Shown here in pieces: positions 23,293 to 34,835 of a DNA stretch of 64,000 nt. The stretch's first letter is position 1. Every line of letters begins with the position of its first letter. The DNA is from Amaurobius ferox. Its lineage: Eukaryota; Arthropoda; Arachnida; Araneae; Amaurobiidae. The notes under the pieces were generated by a model that was not told the origin of the DNA, did not search any database, and saw only the letters and a program-made list of their open reading frames with translations. The stretch is taken from assembly GCA_951213105.1 (NCBI GenBank), contig OX578146.1, positions 51,305,275 to 51,369,274 of the forward strand, given 5' to 3'. A program made the translations under genes and the position numbers.

Positions 23293-24030
23293 AGAAATTC
23301 CTTAAACATGAACCAGTGGTTCCTATATTATGGTGCGGAAACTTCAGCTTCGTTAGCTTCACAGTAAGTCCACCACTGCGTTGGTGTCTTTTCAAAGTTG
23401 AGGTAGATAAGCATTAGTACAATTCCTGGTTCAGCCGCGTCCAGATGTTTGTGGAGACGGCCTGTTCTGTATCTGTCTGTCTCTGTGAGCCATGGAGAGA
23501 TGTTGTTATCGGTATCTCTTTCTTGCAAATGCAGAACTGCAAAAGGACGATAACGATAGTACTGATACCGGCAGGAAGGGGATGTTATTGGCATCTCCTC
23601 CTCCGAAGCACATCTCAAATCGAGCAAAAACATTCGAAACATTACAAAAAAAAAAAAAAAAAATTTAAGATGATATTTCCATTCGATTTTCTCTTGCGCA
23701 CATATTAGAGGTTTGACGGAACTCTGGATGGCCTATTGCGGATCTAAACCAGAACAACGGACTGAGTCCATGATTTGACAAGTTATATATGAATATTAAC
23801 ACAAAATATATATGGAAAATTATTGTTAGTTTCAGAAGTGCGAAGAAAAAAAAATCTTATTAAACATACTTTTACATACTTCTGAGCACGTAAATGGTTC
23901 TGATTTAAAAGTTCAGTCTGGTGCCTGGCATCGAGTCGAGTATCCGCAATTGCTTTATTTTTCAAGTTGCGGCTCGCCTATGTTCACTCGGAGTACGGGC
24001 ACGTTAAATATATAAGTTCGTAAGTCCTTC
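23293..24030. other. Spacer, no gene recognised
   Basis: No exon or RNA recognised. Contains an A-run (23645-23663) and two diverged copies of a GATGTTGTTATCGGTATCTC-like phrase (~23500 and ~23580). Confidence 0.4.
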
Positions 24031-24505
24031 CGAGAAGTTGGTGGTAAAAGGAAGAAGGTACGGTGTCTGTGGATGGCGGCCCCACTGGATGCCGATCTGC
24101 GAGGAGTAATCTAAGATACTAGTTCTTTGGTTCCGATCTTCGAGGAGTAATCTAAGATACTAGCTCTTTGGTTCCGATCTTCGAGGAGTAATCTAAGATA
24201 CTAGCTCTTTGGTTCCGATCTTCGAGGAGTAATCTAAGATACCAGCCCTTTGGTTTCGATCTTCGAGGAGTAATAAGATACTAGCTCTTTGGTTCCGATC
24301 TTCGAGGAGTAATCTAAGATACTAGCTCTTTGGTTCCGATCTTCGAGGAGTAATCTAAGATACTAGCTCTTTGATTACGATCTTCGAGGAGTAATCCAAG
24401 CTCTTTAGTTCCGATCTAAATTGGGTGGCACTGTCCCGGTCGTTCAAACAAATACCTTACACTTTCGAGTAGGTTGGACGGTCTGGGTCGAAGAAGTAGA
24501 TAAAG
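24031..24505 (+). repeat. Dispersed repeat family F, copy 1, with minisatellite
   Basis: Left part (GAAGTTGGTGGTAAAAGG … CTGTGGATGGCGGCCCCACT) and right part (CTAAATTGGGTGGCACTGTC … GGACGGTCTGGG) match, in order, the inverted copy at 52048-52190. There the two parts are adjacent; here they are separated at the word CCGATCT by the 41-bp array. Family identity is unknown; another core fragment lies at 58188-58250. Confidence 0.75.
24094..24419 (+). repeat. 41-bp minisatellite, about eight units
   Basis: Unit starts GATCTTCGAGGAGTAATCTA and ends TTTGGTTCC. Starts at 24094, 24135, 24176, 24217, 24258, 24297, 24338 and 24379, the 39-bp step reflecting a small deletion in unit five. Units are nearly identical, so expansion is recent. 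Confidence 0.95.
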
Positions 24506-26089
24506 AAGTTGCAGATCGGATTCCCTTTAGTTTTCTGCTGCGGGTCTACAGCAAGGCTGCCCATACAAATAGTTTGCCCTGTACCCCTCTTTGTGAATGT
24601 TTCATGTCTTCCACCTGGAAAATAAGAAATTGGAAACCTAGCCCCCTTACTCCAGTGGTTTGCGCCCCCTATGGGTTGCCCTGCAGGGGAAAATATTTTA
24701 AAGGCTTTACCATATCACGCTCTTCATGAGTGAGATACGTAAAAGCATGAAAGGGGGTTACAAACTTTGAACAGCAGAAAACTGAACATATGCGTTAAAG
24801 ATTCCGAATAAAATTTTGCAATGCAATTAATTTCATTGCGGGTCACGGATCTGGCATTTGGGTCATACAATACGGGTTCGGGTCGCATTGCGGGTTGACA
24901 ATTTTCTTTGTTGCGGGCTTGAGTCGAGTTGCGGGTCGGCACTATTTTTTTGGGTTGCGAGTGGCGGTCGGATCAAACCCGACCTGCGTAGGGTTCTAGT
25001 TCGGACTCTGTTTCTCTTTGACAAATCCGAGTAAACTTCTAAACTTTCGGATCGTCTTTACTGAGGTAGATGGTCGCTTAGTAAACGAAAAGCTAATGAA
25101 GAACCAATGACACCATTGGGGTGGGGACTATAATTCCCTCCTTGGCTACGCCCCTGACTGTGCTGTACATCCACACAAAGGTGTTTTTGATATAAATTTC
25201 ACTTTACACATTATTTTGTAAATACATCTACATGAGTGCATTCTTGGCAAATTAAGTTTTCATCAGAAGTCGAAACGAAAACATTCTTTAAAAGGACGCA
25301 GGGGTCCACATCTATAAATACAGCATCCGGGGGGGAAAGGGGGGAGCGCAGGTGAGAAGAGGCCCTGCGCGCCCCACAAAAACCTTTATCCAGCCTTTTT
25401 TTTCTGCTGCTCTTTAAATCCGCAGCTGGTACTCTTTGGAGACGGCCTTGTTTTGCAAATCGTTTATGTCGTTTGTAGCAGTTTTGCTGGTGTAAATATG
25501 TATGTAGAGCCAAATTAACACAACACACCATCAATAAGTAAACTAAATAAAAATTCCAATTAAATAATATTGTTACTGATGGATATTTTTATATGTCGCA
25601 GATTCATGAAGTCAGTTAGTTCATGACGTTCGAGTCCCCAACTCAAACCCCCGACCTCTCTATGTAGAGACATGTTCTCTATTCACTGAGTTATGCGTTC
25701 TCAAGAAAAGACTTATTTAATTACCCCCAGTATGAATATCTACGTGTGGTCAGGTGTGTGTGTGTGTGGGCAGGCGGGGGGGGGGGGGGATTACGGGTCA
25801 CAATTTCAGTTTTGTACGTAGGGAGTTTAGAGAGTCAATCCCCTATTGGCCGAACAATTATATTAAATGTACATCGAATCCAGATTTGAAAACGAAATTC
25901 AGCACTAAACACTCCCATTCGAGTCTCGAGCCCCCCTCCCCCACCCACTTCTCCGCGATTTCGACTGCAACTATACATAACCCCCTCCCTCTGTGCCTAA
26001 ACACTTTGACTCTCCATTTATGCATATTCGTTAAACGGCTAAACGATATCTACCACTATAAAATTCTAAATCAAAGCTCAAAAGTAGTA
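24506..26089. other. Spacer with transposon-end fragments, no gene
   Basis: No gene recognised. CTTGGCTACGCCCCTG at about 25141 resembles a hAT right terminus without a partner. Around 24840-24990 the words CGGGTC/GGGTTG recur (low-complexity, GC-richer). A GT run then a 13-G run lie at 25756-25790. Open frames at 25211-25534 and 25754-26116 lack family resemblance. Confidence 0.4.
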
Positions 26090-26520
26090 ATTTTTTTTTT
26101 TATATTTTTAGAATAATTTTGTTTTTTATAGTTATAGACTTTTTTGCAATGATGATATATTTTGACTAATAAGCATTTTTGGATTCATATTTTAGAAGAG
26201 GTGCAAATATTTCATTTATAGTTTTAGATTTATTTCAATTTATTTATAGTGTTTAGTTTTTTCCTTTATAGTTTTTCATTTATATCCTTTATTTATAGAA
26301 TATATTTTACTTCATTTATAGTTTTGTTTTTTCATTTATAATTTTTTTTATAGTTTTAGAAATATATATTTTTTTTCATTAATAACTTTTTTTACAGTTT
26401 TAGAATTATTTTGTTTTTTATAGCTATAGATTTTATTGTAATGATGATATATTTTATCTATAAGAATTTTAGGATTTACAGTTTTAGTAGAGATGCAAAT
26501 ATTTCATTTACTTGAATTAA
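26090..26520. repeat. Duplicated AT-rich segment
   Basis: A block of about 120 bp (ATTTTGTTTTTTATAG … AATGATGATATATTTT … GATGCAAATATTTCATTTA) occurs at about 26100-26220 and again at 26395-26515, separated by TTTATAG-rich low-complexity sequence. Confidence 0.75.
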
Positions 26521-27345
26521 TAGAAGACTGATATTTTGTTTGGAATGTTCTATGCTTTGTTGCTTACAGAACAACAAGTTGCTAGTCAGTTGTGCCTCTG
26601 TTTGTTTGTTTTTATCTCAACACGGGAGAACTCACATCTTTCCTTTTCGGGAAAATTATTATAAAATTTCAAAGAATTATTATTAAAGAATCATTATAAA
26701 ATTATAAAAATTCACCGCAAATTGTGAATTAAGTTTCTTTACGTAATATATTCCATACGAAAAACGGGTATATAGCTAGTCTATACTAAAATCAAAATAA
26801 ATTAATGAAATATATGCTCTTAGAGGAAAATTAAGAGACTTCTTCGTATGAATATGACGTAGTTTAGTAAATAATTTTTCCAGGAATTACCCCATTAATC
26901 CAGTGGTTTTTCTGTTAGGAACAAACAACAACCTTTTTGTTGTTTGAAATATTTACGTAAATTCTCGGAAACCCAGACACATTTTATGTTCTACAGGAGT
27001 AAATTACGAAATAGACGAGTAAAGTGCAGTGTAAATAAATAATAATTAACTCATATTTTTGATTACTATATTACAAGAGTATTGCCTATTTCTATTTATT
27101 AATTAGAATTATATTTGGCTTCCTGAATACAAATGAACATTGTGTATATATTTTGCAGTGATTCTGCGTTAATATAATTATCACGTTAAAACGTTAATTT
27201 TTTAACTTACAAAAAAGGTGACAACTCTAGGCTTTCGCGGACATGGTTGAGAACCATTCCATTAATAACTAAATAATTAATGCCCATTAGGTACTTGTCT
27301 ATATTTTTGGACACTTCTTTTTAAAAATCATATATTATAATATTT
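26521..27345. other. AT-rich stretch, no gene recognised
   Basis: Nothing beyond AT-rich sequence was recognised. Confidence 0.4.
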
Positions 27346-28653
27346 TTAACACTTTACAACAAAGTTGAAAAGTGTTTATGACTTTGTTCATTCTGTCTGT
27401 CTGTCTGTCCGTTGGCACAATAACTGCCGTAAAAATGACTTAATCAAAATGAAATTTTAGTATGTTGTTCAGACGGTCTGTAGGACCTATGGGAATATAA
27501 ATGAATAATATCACCCAATTAGTTTTGGATTGAACCCAGGTTGAAAAAATGAAATACACTGAGCCCTATGGGACCTATTTTTTCAAACATTTTTTAAGCG
27601 GATTTCAAATTCACAAATTGCTTTGAAATTTTAGGTAATGTTCAAATTATTCCATAAAATATATAAAAAAAAATTCAGCGAAATATATTCAGTACTTTTT
27701 TAAATAAAAATTAAAATAATAATGATACTTCTTATATGAAGCGATCACGTGACCATGATATGAAAAGATCACGTGACCCACTTCAAAATGGTATGAGGTA
27801 TCCATCTTGTTTCAAAATCGTGATTTTTGAAGTTCTTTTTAATTCATATTGAGTGTTGTATCCGTCCTAAAACTACTTTATTTTTGCTTAAATTCTGTGC
27901 ATTTACATACTGAAACAACGCAATTACAATATATTTGAGTTTAAATGCTCATCCAAATTTGATTATTTCTACAACGAAGCCTATTTTTCACCTATGTAAA
28001 ATGTAAACAGCAAAATATGTAGAATGAGTTGTATTAGAATTGCTGTATTTCTTTAACACAAAATCATTTAGTTCATGGAGTCTGCGTAGCTGATATGAAT
28101 GAAATATTCATTGATTTTATAAAGAGAAGGACGATTTTTTTCGATGAAGTTTTACGCATAGAGTTTAATTACTTGTAGCTCCATGGTCTTAATTTTTAAA
28201 TAAAATAAATTATTATAGTATTGTGATGAATGACATGAATGGGAAATTATTTATGAATGAAATGCTGCTTTTATAGAGAGAACCAGGCGTATTATTTTTT
28301 CTATGATGTCATTTGAATGAATTTCAGTTGTTTTCGATGAAGTTTTCAAATATAATAAATTATCGTAGTATTATGATAATTCTAAAATTATTACCGAGGA
28401 ATGTATCACATTTTAGAGATGTTTAAACTAGGCAATTTATATTTCAATGCCGTCATTTGAATGAAGTTCCTTTTTTTTGCGATGAAGGTTAAAGTTTTCA
28501 AATATAATAAATTAATGTAGTATTGTGATAAGTTTTAAAATATTACCGAGAAATGTATTGCATTTTAGACATGTTTAAATAAAATTGCATTGAAGTTGGA
28601 GAGTGTTTCATCATCAATGCTTTAAGCATGATTGATCTTTCTTGTTTAATAAT
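27346..28653. mobile_element. Dispersed repeat family B, copy 2
   Basis: Same design and orientation as 15655-16980: terminal hairpin AACACTTTACAACAAAGTTG, GTCTGTCTGTCC microsatellite, two TCACGTGA sites (near 27746 and 27770), the inverted stem word GTTGGAGAGTGTTTCATC near the right end and ATGCTTTAAGCAT hairpin. Flanks share ATATTTTT on both sides, consistent with an 8-bp or longer target duplication. The two copies are highly similar, so the family was active fairly recently. Confidence 0.75.
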
Positions 28654-29969
28654 ACGCATATTTTTGCAGCTGTTTTAATAATTTTGCAGTAATGCAAAAT
28701 TCCGCTATTTATTGAAATGAATGGGTTATCAAAAGCTTTCCTCACTGGGAAATACTTCTGAGTAATCTCGGCTGATTCCGAATCCACGAAAACATCTGCT
28801 CATTCTTAATTCCCATCTGACTCAAACTCGAGTTTCCACTACCACCAACTCGAAAAATTCGCTTGCCAAAAATAGCCCCCGTCACAGAATTCCTGTTCTC
28901 CGGGAGATAAAATGAATTCCTCGCGAAGCAAAACAAATCAGAAGTGATTCACCAGCTAGAGAAGATAGCGTATTCTCTGAAGATTCCATCTTGCTGCCAT
29001 TTTGCAAAATTCTAAAGTTAACTTAGTTTATGACTTGTATCTTCTTTAAGATTAAAATTTAAACTGATGATTTAAAAATACTTAAAATTAATTCTCGTCA
29101 TGGAAACTTTGGATTATTCATAATTAGTTTATTAATTTACATTCGACAGATGCTTTTTACTTTTATCTCGAGCAAAGCTATTGACATGAGCTTGTATAGC
29201 TGAATTTCTGATAATTGTCAATTTTGTGTCCATAGAGTTTTAAAAAAGTAATAATAAATTAGATAGATATTTTTTGCAGTATTTGTTTAGAATAGAATTT
29301 GTTCTACACATTTATAAACAAAAAGGTAGTTTTCAATATTAAATGCAGTTTTGACTTTTCAAAAATGCGAATTTGTCATTTATGTCGCTGTCCCCCAGTG
29401 GTAAGTTGAGTTTTCACCTTCTAATTACATCAGTAATGTCATAAATAATGGAAACAAATTGGCGTCGTTTAAGAAACTACGATTTTAATGAATTAATGCC
29501 CCTTACTTTATAAAATTTTAACGATATTATTTATATAAATTGATTATATACTTTTGTCCGGTGGCATTACGACGTCGATCGAAAAATCGTCTTTTTATCA
29601 TCTTCCAGATGACGACAATGGGGATTTTAAGTCATCTGAAGTTTTAAGTCATCACTGTTGTGAGTTTTGTTCCACATCTGTGTGTTTGAAATTTGGGTTA
29701 TTTGTTATTAAAAAAAATACGTGAAAACCCCAAATATTTTACTTATTTTCAATAAGTATATTTTTTATATTACTGTTATTTCTGATACGCATTTAGCTAT
29801 TATTAATAATGAGTGAAAATTGTCTCCTCACCTGTTAGTGCATAAAAGCGAGTTATGCATAGTGCATACTTTGTTTCCCAAGGATAGTTTCGATTTCCTT
29901 GCGGAACAAGAACACGCCCATATGTCATTCTTGTCATGGCCAATCCTTATTCCATGCTTTTTTTTTTTT
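28654..29969. other. Spacer, no gene confirmed
   Basis: AT-rich. The patch 28740-28990 is less AT-rich and holds a 64-codon minus-strand open frame with no recognisable family; it could be a fragment of a host exon or a repeat, and I cannot decide. Confidence 0.4.
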
Positions 29970-30129
29970 TTAATACTACTATTGTATAGAGAAAGTATTA
30001 TTTTTGCCTTTTCACCATAAATTTTCGAATTCGAGATTTTGACGGATAAGTACGTTTCGAGACCTACTGAACCCATATCGAACACTTTAGGAAAAATGCC
30101 CATGTAGTGTGTGTGTATGTGGACACAAT
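29970..30129 (+). mobile_element. Family C/D repeat, left piece interrupted by the large palindrome
   Basis: Carries the C/D signature GAGAAAGTATTATTTTTGCC, TTTCGAATTCGAGATTTTGA, GTACGTTTCGAGACC and a GTGTGTGTATGTG stretch, then stops at CACAAT. The same repeat resumes at 42998 (ACACAAGAACGAATGC), matching the order seen in the uninterrupted copy at 17524 (…GTCTGTGGAGACGATAACTG then ACGAACGAATGG). Confidence 0.7.
30124..30129. repeat. 6-bp target-site duplication, left (CACAAT)
   Basis: CACAAT immediately precedes the element's first base and is repeated immediately after its last base at 42992-42997. Six bp is the duplication length made by Polinton/Maverick integrases. Confidence 0.9.
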
Positions 30130-30394
30130 AGTAGGGGATTAGGGAGAGTTCAGCGGCACTTCAGAGGCGGTGAATCCCTATACTTTAACATGGGGAACCC
30201 TCCGAGGCCAGAAAATGAGTGCATCAACAGAGGCGGTGCTAAAGTCCCATGCTTTAACATAGGGGTTCTCAGAAGTCGGTGTGAGGCAGCACAGTTCCAT
30301 AAGGTGACGTCACAGAAGAGAGTGGAGTTTATGACGTATATTGTTTTTTTCTTTTTCTTTTTTTTTCCTATATTTTTTGGCAAATGTAAGTTTT

Positions 30395-30900
30395 CTACTT
30401 TTGTATTTTTTTTTTTTTAAAAATGTGGTAATGGCAAAAATTAACATTTTGTTAAAATGTTCCAAAACCGTAAAAAAGTAACAAAAAATGTGGTAATGGG
30501 CAAAATTAACATTTTGCGTCTTTTTTTTGAAAATGTTAATTTCTCTATGGGAATTAACATAGGTTTTCACACTTTTGTAATTTTTTTTCCAAAAATGTGG
30601 TAATGGGAAAAATTAACTTTTTGCACAAAATGTCTCAAAAACGTAAAAAAGTAACAAAAAATGTGGTAATGGGCAAAATTAACATTTTTGCGATTTTTTT
30701 CAAAATTCCAATTTCTCTATGGGAATTAACATGGGTTTTCGCACTTTTGTAATTTTTTTACAAAAAAATGTGCGTTTTTACAAAAATGTCACTAAAAATG
30801 TGGTAATGGGAAAAATTAACTTTTTGCACAAAATGTTGCAAAAACGTAAAAAAACAACAAAAATGTGTGTTTTTTACAAAAATGTGATAAAAAAGCGAGT
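30395..30900. repeat. Subterminal ~172-bp tandem repeats, left arm
   Basis: The unit holds TTTTGTAATTTTTTT, AAAATGTGGTAATGGG (once or twice), TTAACATTTTG and TTTCTCTATGGGAATTAACA. It restarts near 30400, 30573 and 30745, the last unit partly degraded. The mirror array is at about 42221-42726. Iterated AATGTGGTAATGGG words close to the ends of a protein-primed replicon could be binding sites, but no function is shown. Confidence 0.75.
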
Positions 30901-31187
30901 TTTTAAAACAGCAGAATCGCGTGAATTGGGTGTATGGGAGGGGGTGTGTTTCCCCCAACCATTACGGTCTTAGAGTTTAATATTTGTAAGCAATAGCAGA
31001 TACTTGTTTTCAACTATCCAAATGCAGTAATGTCTCTTTAAGAAATTAGATGCTGTTAGAAAAAATATATTATTTTTTTTATTGTGGTCCCACCTCCACC
31101 CGGTGTATAGGATACACCGCCACAATTTCTATTTTTTTTTCTTTTTTCCTTCTTTTTTTTTTTCCTTCTTTCTCTTTTTCCTTTTTT

Positions 31188-34100
31188 TTATTTTTTTATT
31201 TTAAAGTGTCCGTAGGCATAACTTGTAATGCCGTCCTCGAGTAAATATCTTTTATCATCAATGGGTGACAAAGCCACCTTGTTCTGGCATACAGTGAATA
31301 GTTTATGATGGCTACTATCAATTCTAATCTGTTCTTCCATGGTAGGTCTAACACTCAACAAGCATTGTCTATAGTCATTGTGTGTAATTTTCCGTGCAAC
31401 CACATGTGTAGAAACACCTTTAGCTCTTTTCTTTTCTCCAGCAGATGATAGAATAGAGTACATTTTAGGTCTAAGTCCTATAAACTCTTGAATGGGGGTT
31501 GAATTCAGTTCATCTTTAAAATATCCAATACGCTTTTTATTGTCTTCACTGAAGAGGGGATGATCCTTGGGATAGTCAGAAAAATCATACAAGTGTTTAT
31601 GCTGGTTCATATCTTCATAAACATCAGCAGTTTGGATTTCATAAGCCAATGAATCAGTATCGGTGAAGAGAAGCGAAGCTTTTTCACCATATTGGCTTTT
31701 AATATGTTTATAATGAAACTCATACATCAGGAGTTTAGATAACTCCAAGATAGCAAAGCCAACGTATATAGGCCGGTTCATTAAAATGCAATTCCTTACA
31801 CGTTCAACACCCACCAGATCTTCGCTAAAAATCCTGATAGCTCTAAAAGCTGGAGATGCCACCACCTTCAGGGCCCGCTTTGAAGAATTCACTAGTTCAA
31901 TATTCACTCGATTTCGAAGATTCTCCATCGTTTTTCCAAACACAGCGTTATTAAGCAATTTAAAAAAGTCTTTCTCAAAATTAGTCTTTGCCTTCCTTCT
32001 TTCTTCTGTGTTAAATTGGATGTATTTCTCCAACCAAGGCTTCTGTGAAAATTTTAAGGTCTTGTGAATTTTCTTGAGTCTTAAACCTAATGATAGGTAT
32101 AGCTGAAGGTTACGATAGTGAACAATATAATGTTTCTTGTCATGCAGATTGGGTACCAATTTCGTAGTACTAACAAAATGTCCATGATGTAATTGTTGAA
32201 CCAGTCGTTCAGCATAGGGGGAGAGCATTTCTCGTTCAATCTTCACCCTTTCAGGGGCTAGAGGGTATTCATTATGATAATCATGTAAGGATTCAGGATA
32301 CTCCAGATCCACTTCAAATATATACCCCTCGTGGGCATTATCCTTCAGACTCATTATCCAGGATTCACTCAAATTTTCTGTAGATATCCATTCAAAGCCA
32401 CCATAGGGCAGTGGTTGACACATGGCCCATCCGTATAGGTTATTAGCATCAAGATAGATAATGTGCTTATCAGGCTTAGTAGAATCGTAATTTTCCAAAT
32501 AACGATTATTAGCCTCGGATCTACGCTGACTTATCATACATATGCCACCGCGGATTCCACGTTCTATAAACAGTAGCATATTTTCATCTGTGAGTAGTTC
32601 TAGGGTTTGCTCAGTCATTTTTAAAGAGGCCTGCCAAGCCAGTCCAGGGGCGGTCATCATATGGGCGGCATCTAAATCATAGTTCCTCTTGCAAATTTTT
32701 CGAAAATTCTCAAATACATCGGCTAACAGTAACACATCTGTTTTCACATACAGGTCGTGATATTCTCCCAAGTTCTTTATGTTAAAGGTATACCATACTG
32801 TTTGGGCATGCCGATAATCTTCACTCTTAATATCTTCGCCTTTAATATCATTATGAAATGCAGAAGGGGGAGGGAGCACATTTTCATCAAATTTTTGAAA
32901 GGATGTCATATAGCTATAGGGATATACTCCTTTCCTAATAAGAGCATTCTGTTGTACTATATCAGGGAAATGTTCTCTGAGAATATGAAATTCACTCAAG
33001 TTTAAATTGGAAACTAGCTTTTCCAGGGAAGCATTCAGAAACTGTAGGCTATCAATAAATTGTAAACAGACACGGGGCCCCTCTTTCTTTGAAATCTTAA
33101 AAGATATGTATTTTTCCATATTAGTGGCAATCACATCAATTTTATGGTCTTGCAATTTCCCAAAACTCAGCATAATATGATGAGAGTCATAATTTTTTAA
33201 ATTATGAAACACTACAGGGATATTAATACTTTGTCTATAGTTAAGATTACAGGCATTATGCAGGGCACCTCTATAGGCTCCAGTCACGTGATTGTGATCA
33301 CGCACACGATCTGTTTTCAGTTCACGATGGCACACGTTACAATGGGTAGCTCTTTCAAAGTCAACTTCATTCTCTTTAGTCATTCGCAGTGGTTTAACAT
33401 AACGTAATTTTTCTCCAATATACTGTTTCTCCATTATCAAGTTGTTAAGAAAATGATTCACAGGGTCAATACCTCGATACACAGTAGCTTGTTTCAGGCA
33501 TTTTCCATCAGGCCCTATGATAACATAAGCATATCCACAAGGTTCATGAATTGCTAGTCTATGCGTGTAAGATCTAATATTCGAGGGTTTTGTAGTGTCT
33601 TCTTTAACGATCAGGGCTTCAAAGTCAGCATAAATGATGAAAGGGATGGAATGCTGATACTGTTTGTTCGTGAATTGGAGATATTTCTGATCTTCCGAGG
33701 GCATTTTAATGCGCTGAGGTGCATGTTCTTTGCAATATTGAGCATGATCTTGCAAAAGATCGTCTCTGCTGTAACGATGTAAACATCTATAACATATATA
33801 TTGGGCTCCATTGTGCTTAGTTATATCTCCCAGCAAGCGTGACATATTCCTTATGAGAGTATAGTGTTGCTTATCTTCATCACTAATCAGCAGGAGATTC
33901 ACACAGTCTTCATCTTCACGTTTGGATATATGCAAAGGAAAAATCTCTTCGTCTTCATATCCATATACATTTATTCGTATATTATTCAATTTTTCAATCT
34001 GGGGAATCTTCACAACTGAGATAGGGTATTGAATATCTCCAAGTTTAATGTCATTTTCAAAACTTTTATAATGTGACACTCTTTCAGGCTTATATTCACG

Positions 34101-34835
34101 GGATATATAGTATTTGTGGGCTAATAGGCACCACACCAGGCATTTCTCGTCTTCATTTCGAATATTGAGTAAAGCTTTCTTGGCTGCAAGTTTTGTTGGC
34201 AAAGGTATATAGCTAGAAGCTGCAAGAGGCTTATACTTTGCACAGAAAACATCTATCTTTCGCATCTTTTGTAAAGTCCATCCAGATCCTCGACTGACAA
34301 ATTCTTCGAATAACTTCAAGATTTGGGAAAAAGCTTCTTCAACATTGTTGGGAGGGGTATCATCACGAAGTTCTGTCACAACATTTGTTCTAAAATATGA
34401 GCTGGATACCTCTTGGCCATTTGCAATGTCACGAATAAATTGCACATCCGCAATAAGATACCACTTAATAGATCTGTATGCATCAAGTTCGTCTTTTAAT
34501 ATCTTCAATAGCTGAGGGCGAATCTCATCAAAACATAGCATAAGATCCCCCTCTACACTTTCAGTGGGTTCCAGAGTGTGTACAGAGAATACATCTAAAC
34601 CCTTCTTCTTCTTCGCTGCAATCTTGGGGCGTTTATTAGAAGTTGAGGCTAAAGCAGGAGCTTTTCTCTTTTTAGAACCGTGTTCAATACGCTGGTGGCG
34701 CAGGGCGTCACTTTTCTTGCTGAATATAAGTTCACAATGCTTGCATTTCACACCATCCTTCAGATGAAGTAACAGGTGGCGCTTCAGGTTATCCCGTCTA
34801 GTAAACTGTATGGAGCATTGAGTGCATTCAAACAC
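31188..34835 (-). CDS. Protein-primed family-B DNA polymerase (Polinton/adintovirus type), left copy
   Basis: 1,215 codons in the main frame. Residues 4-24 and 31-52 are C2H2 fingers; 54-79 is a basic, nuclear-signal-like stretch. A C..C...H....C motif lies near 348-366. The 3'-5' exonuclease motifs are D404-F-E406, N545..N-Y-D550 and Y692...D700....D706. Between them, C499..C502 and D513-H-N-H516 followed by TG..RG form an endonuclease-VII-like His-Me finger seen in relatives. Polymerase motif A is D796-ANNLYG, motif B K959-LLNNAVFG967, motif C D1059-T-D-S1062. All catalytic residues are present, so the enzyme should be able to copy DNA with proofreading; this family is primed by a terminal protein. 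The main frame opens just after a one-base frame change relative to the upstream finger exon (see 34836-35404). Residue 705 is Ala and 889 Ser, versus Thr and Thr in the right copy. AATAAA overlaps the stop region. Confidence 0.93.
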   Translation of the reverse strand: MFECTQCSIQFTRRDNLKRHLLLHLKDGVKCKHCELIFSKKSDALRHQRIEHGSKKRKAPALASTSNKRPKIAAKKKKGLDVFSVHTLEPTESVEGDLMLCFDEIRPQLLKILKDELDAYRSIKWYLIADVQFIRDIANGQEVSSSYFRTNVVTELRDDTPPNNVEEAFSQILKLFEEFVSRGSGWTLQKMRKIDVFCAKYKPLAASSYIPLPTKLAAKKALLNIRNEDEKCLVWCLLAHKYYISREYKPERVSHYKSFENDIKLGDIQYPISVVKIPQIEKLNNIRINVYGYEDEEIFPLHISKREDEDCVNLLLISDEDKQHYTLIRNMSRLLGDITKHNGAQYICYRCLHRYSRDDLLQDHAQYCKEHAPQRIKMPSEDQKYLQFTNKQYQHSIPFIIYADFEALIVKEDTTKPSNIRSYTHRLAIHEPCGYAYVIIGPDGKCLKQATVYRGIDPVNHFLNNLIMEKQYIGEKLRYVKPLRMTKENEVDFERATHCNVCHRELKTDRVRDHNHVTGAYRGALHNACNLNYRQSINIPVVFHNLKNYDSHHIMLSFGKLQDHKIDVIATNMEKYISFKISKKEGPRVCLQFIDSLQFLNASLEKLVSNLNLSEFHILREHFPDIVQQNALIRKGVYPYSYMTSFQKFDENVLPPPSAFHNDIKGEDIKSEDYRHAQTVWYTFNIKNLGEYHDLYVKTDVLLLADVFENFRKICKRNYDLDAAHMMTAPGLAWQASLKMTEQTLELLTDENMLLFIERGIRGGICMISQRRSEANNRYLENYDSTKPDKHIIYLDANNLYGWAMCQPLPYGGFEWISTENLSESWIMSLKDNAHEGYIFEVDLEYPESLHDYHNEYPLAPERVKIEREMLSPYAERLVQQLHHGHFVSTTKLVPNLHDKKHYIVHYRNLQLYLSLGLRLKKIHKTLKFSQKPWLEKYIQFNTEERRKAKTNFEKDFFKLLNNAVFGKTMENLRNRVNIELVNSSKRALKVVASPAFRAIRIFSEDLVGVERVRNCILMNRPIYVGFAILELSKLLMYEFHYKHIKSQYGEKASLLFTDTDSLAYEIQTADVYEDMNQHKHLYDFSDYPKDHPLFSEDNKKRIGYFKDELNSTPIQEFIGLRPKMYSILSSAGEKKRAKGVSTHVVARKITHNDYRQCLLSVRPTMEEQIRIDSSHHKLFTVCQNKVALSPIDDKRYLLEDGITSYAYGHFKIKK

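Noticed and set aside
24840..24990. CGGGT/GGGTT-rich patch as telomeric repeat
   Set aside because: Words are irregular and not a fixed hexamer or pentamer array; low-complexity or transposon-derived sequence is more likely.
25754..26116. 120-codon open frame starting in a GT/G run
   Set aside because: Begins in a microsatellite and homopolymer and ends in T-rich sequence; no family resemblance.
30109..30420. Open frame at the left terminus crossing the element boundary
   Set aside because: It reads from host flank into the terminal repeat and ends in homopolymer Phe; the right-end counterpart differs at its start. Not a gene.
31786..34767. Open frames of 60-90 codons antisense to the polymerase gene
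   Set aside because: They are shadow frames of the polymerase on the opposite strand, and the mirror set in the right arm is equally explained.
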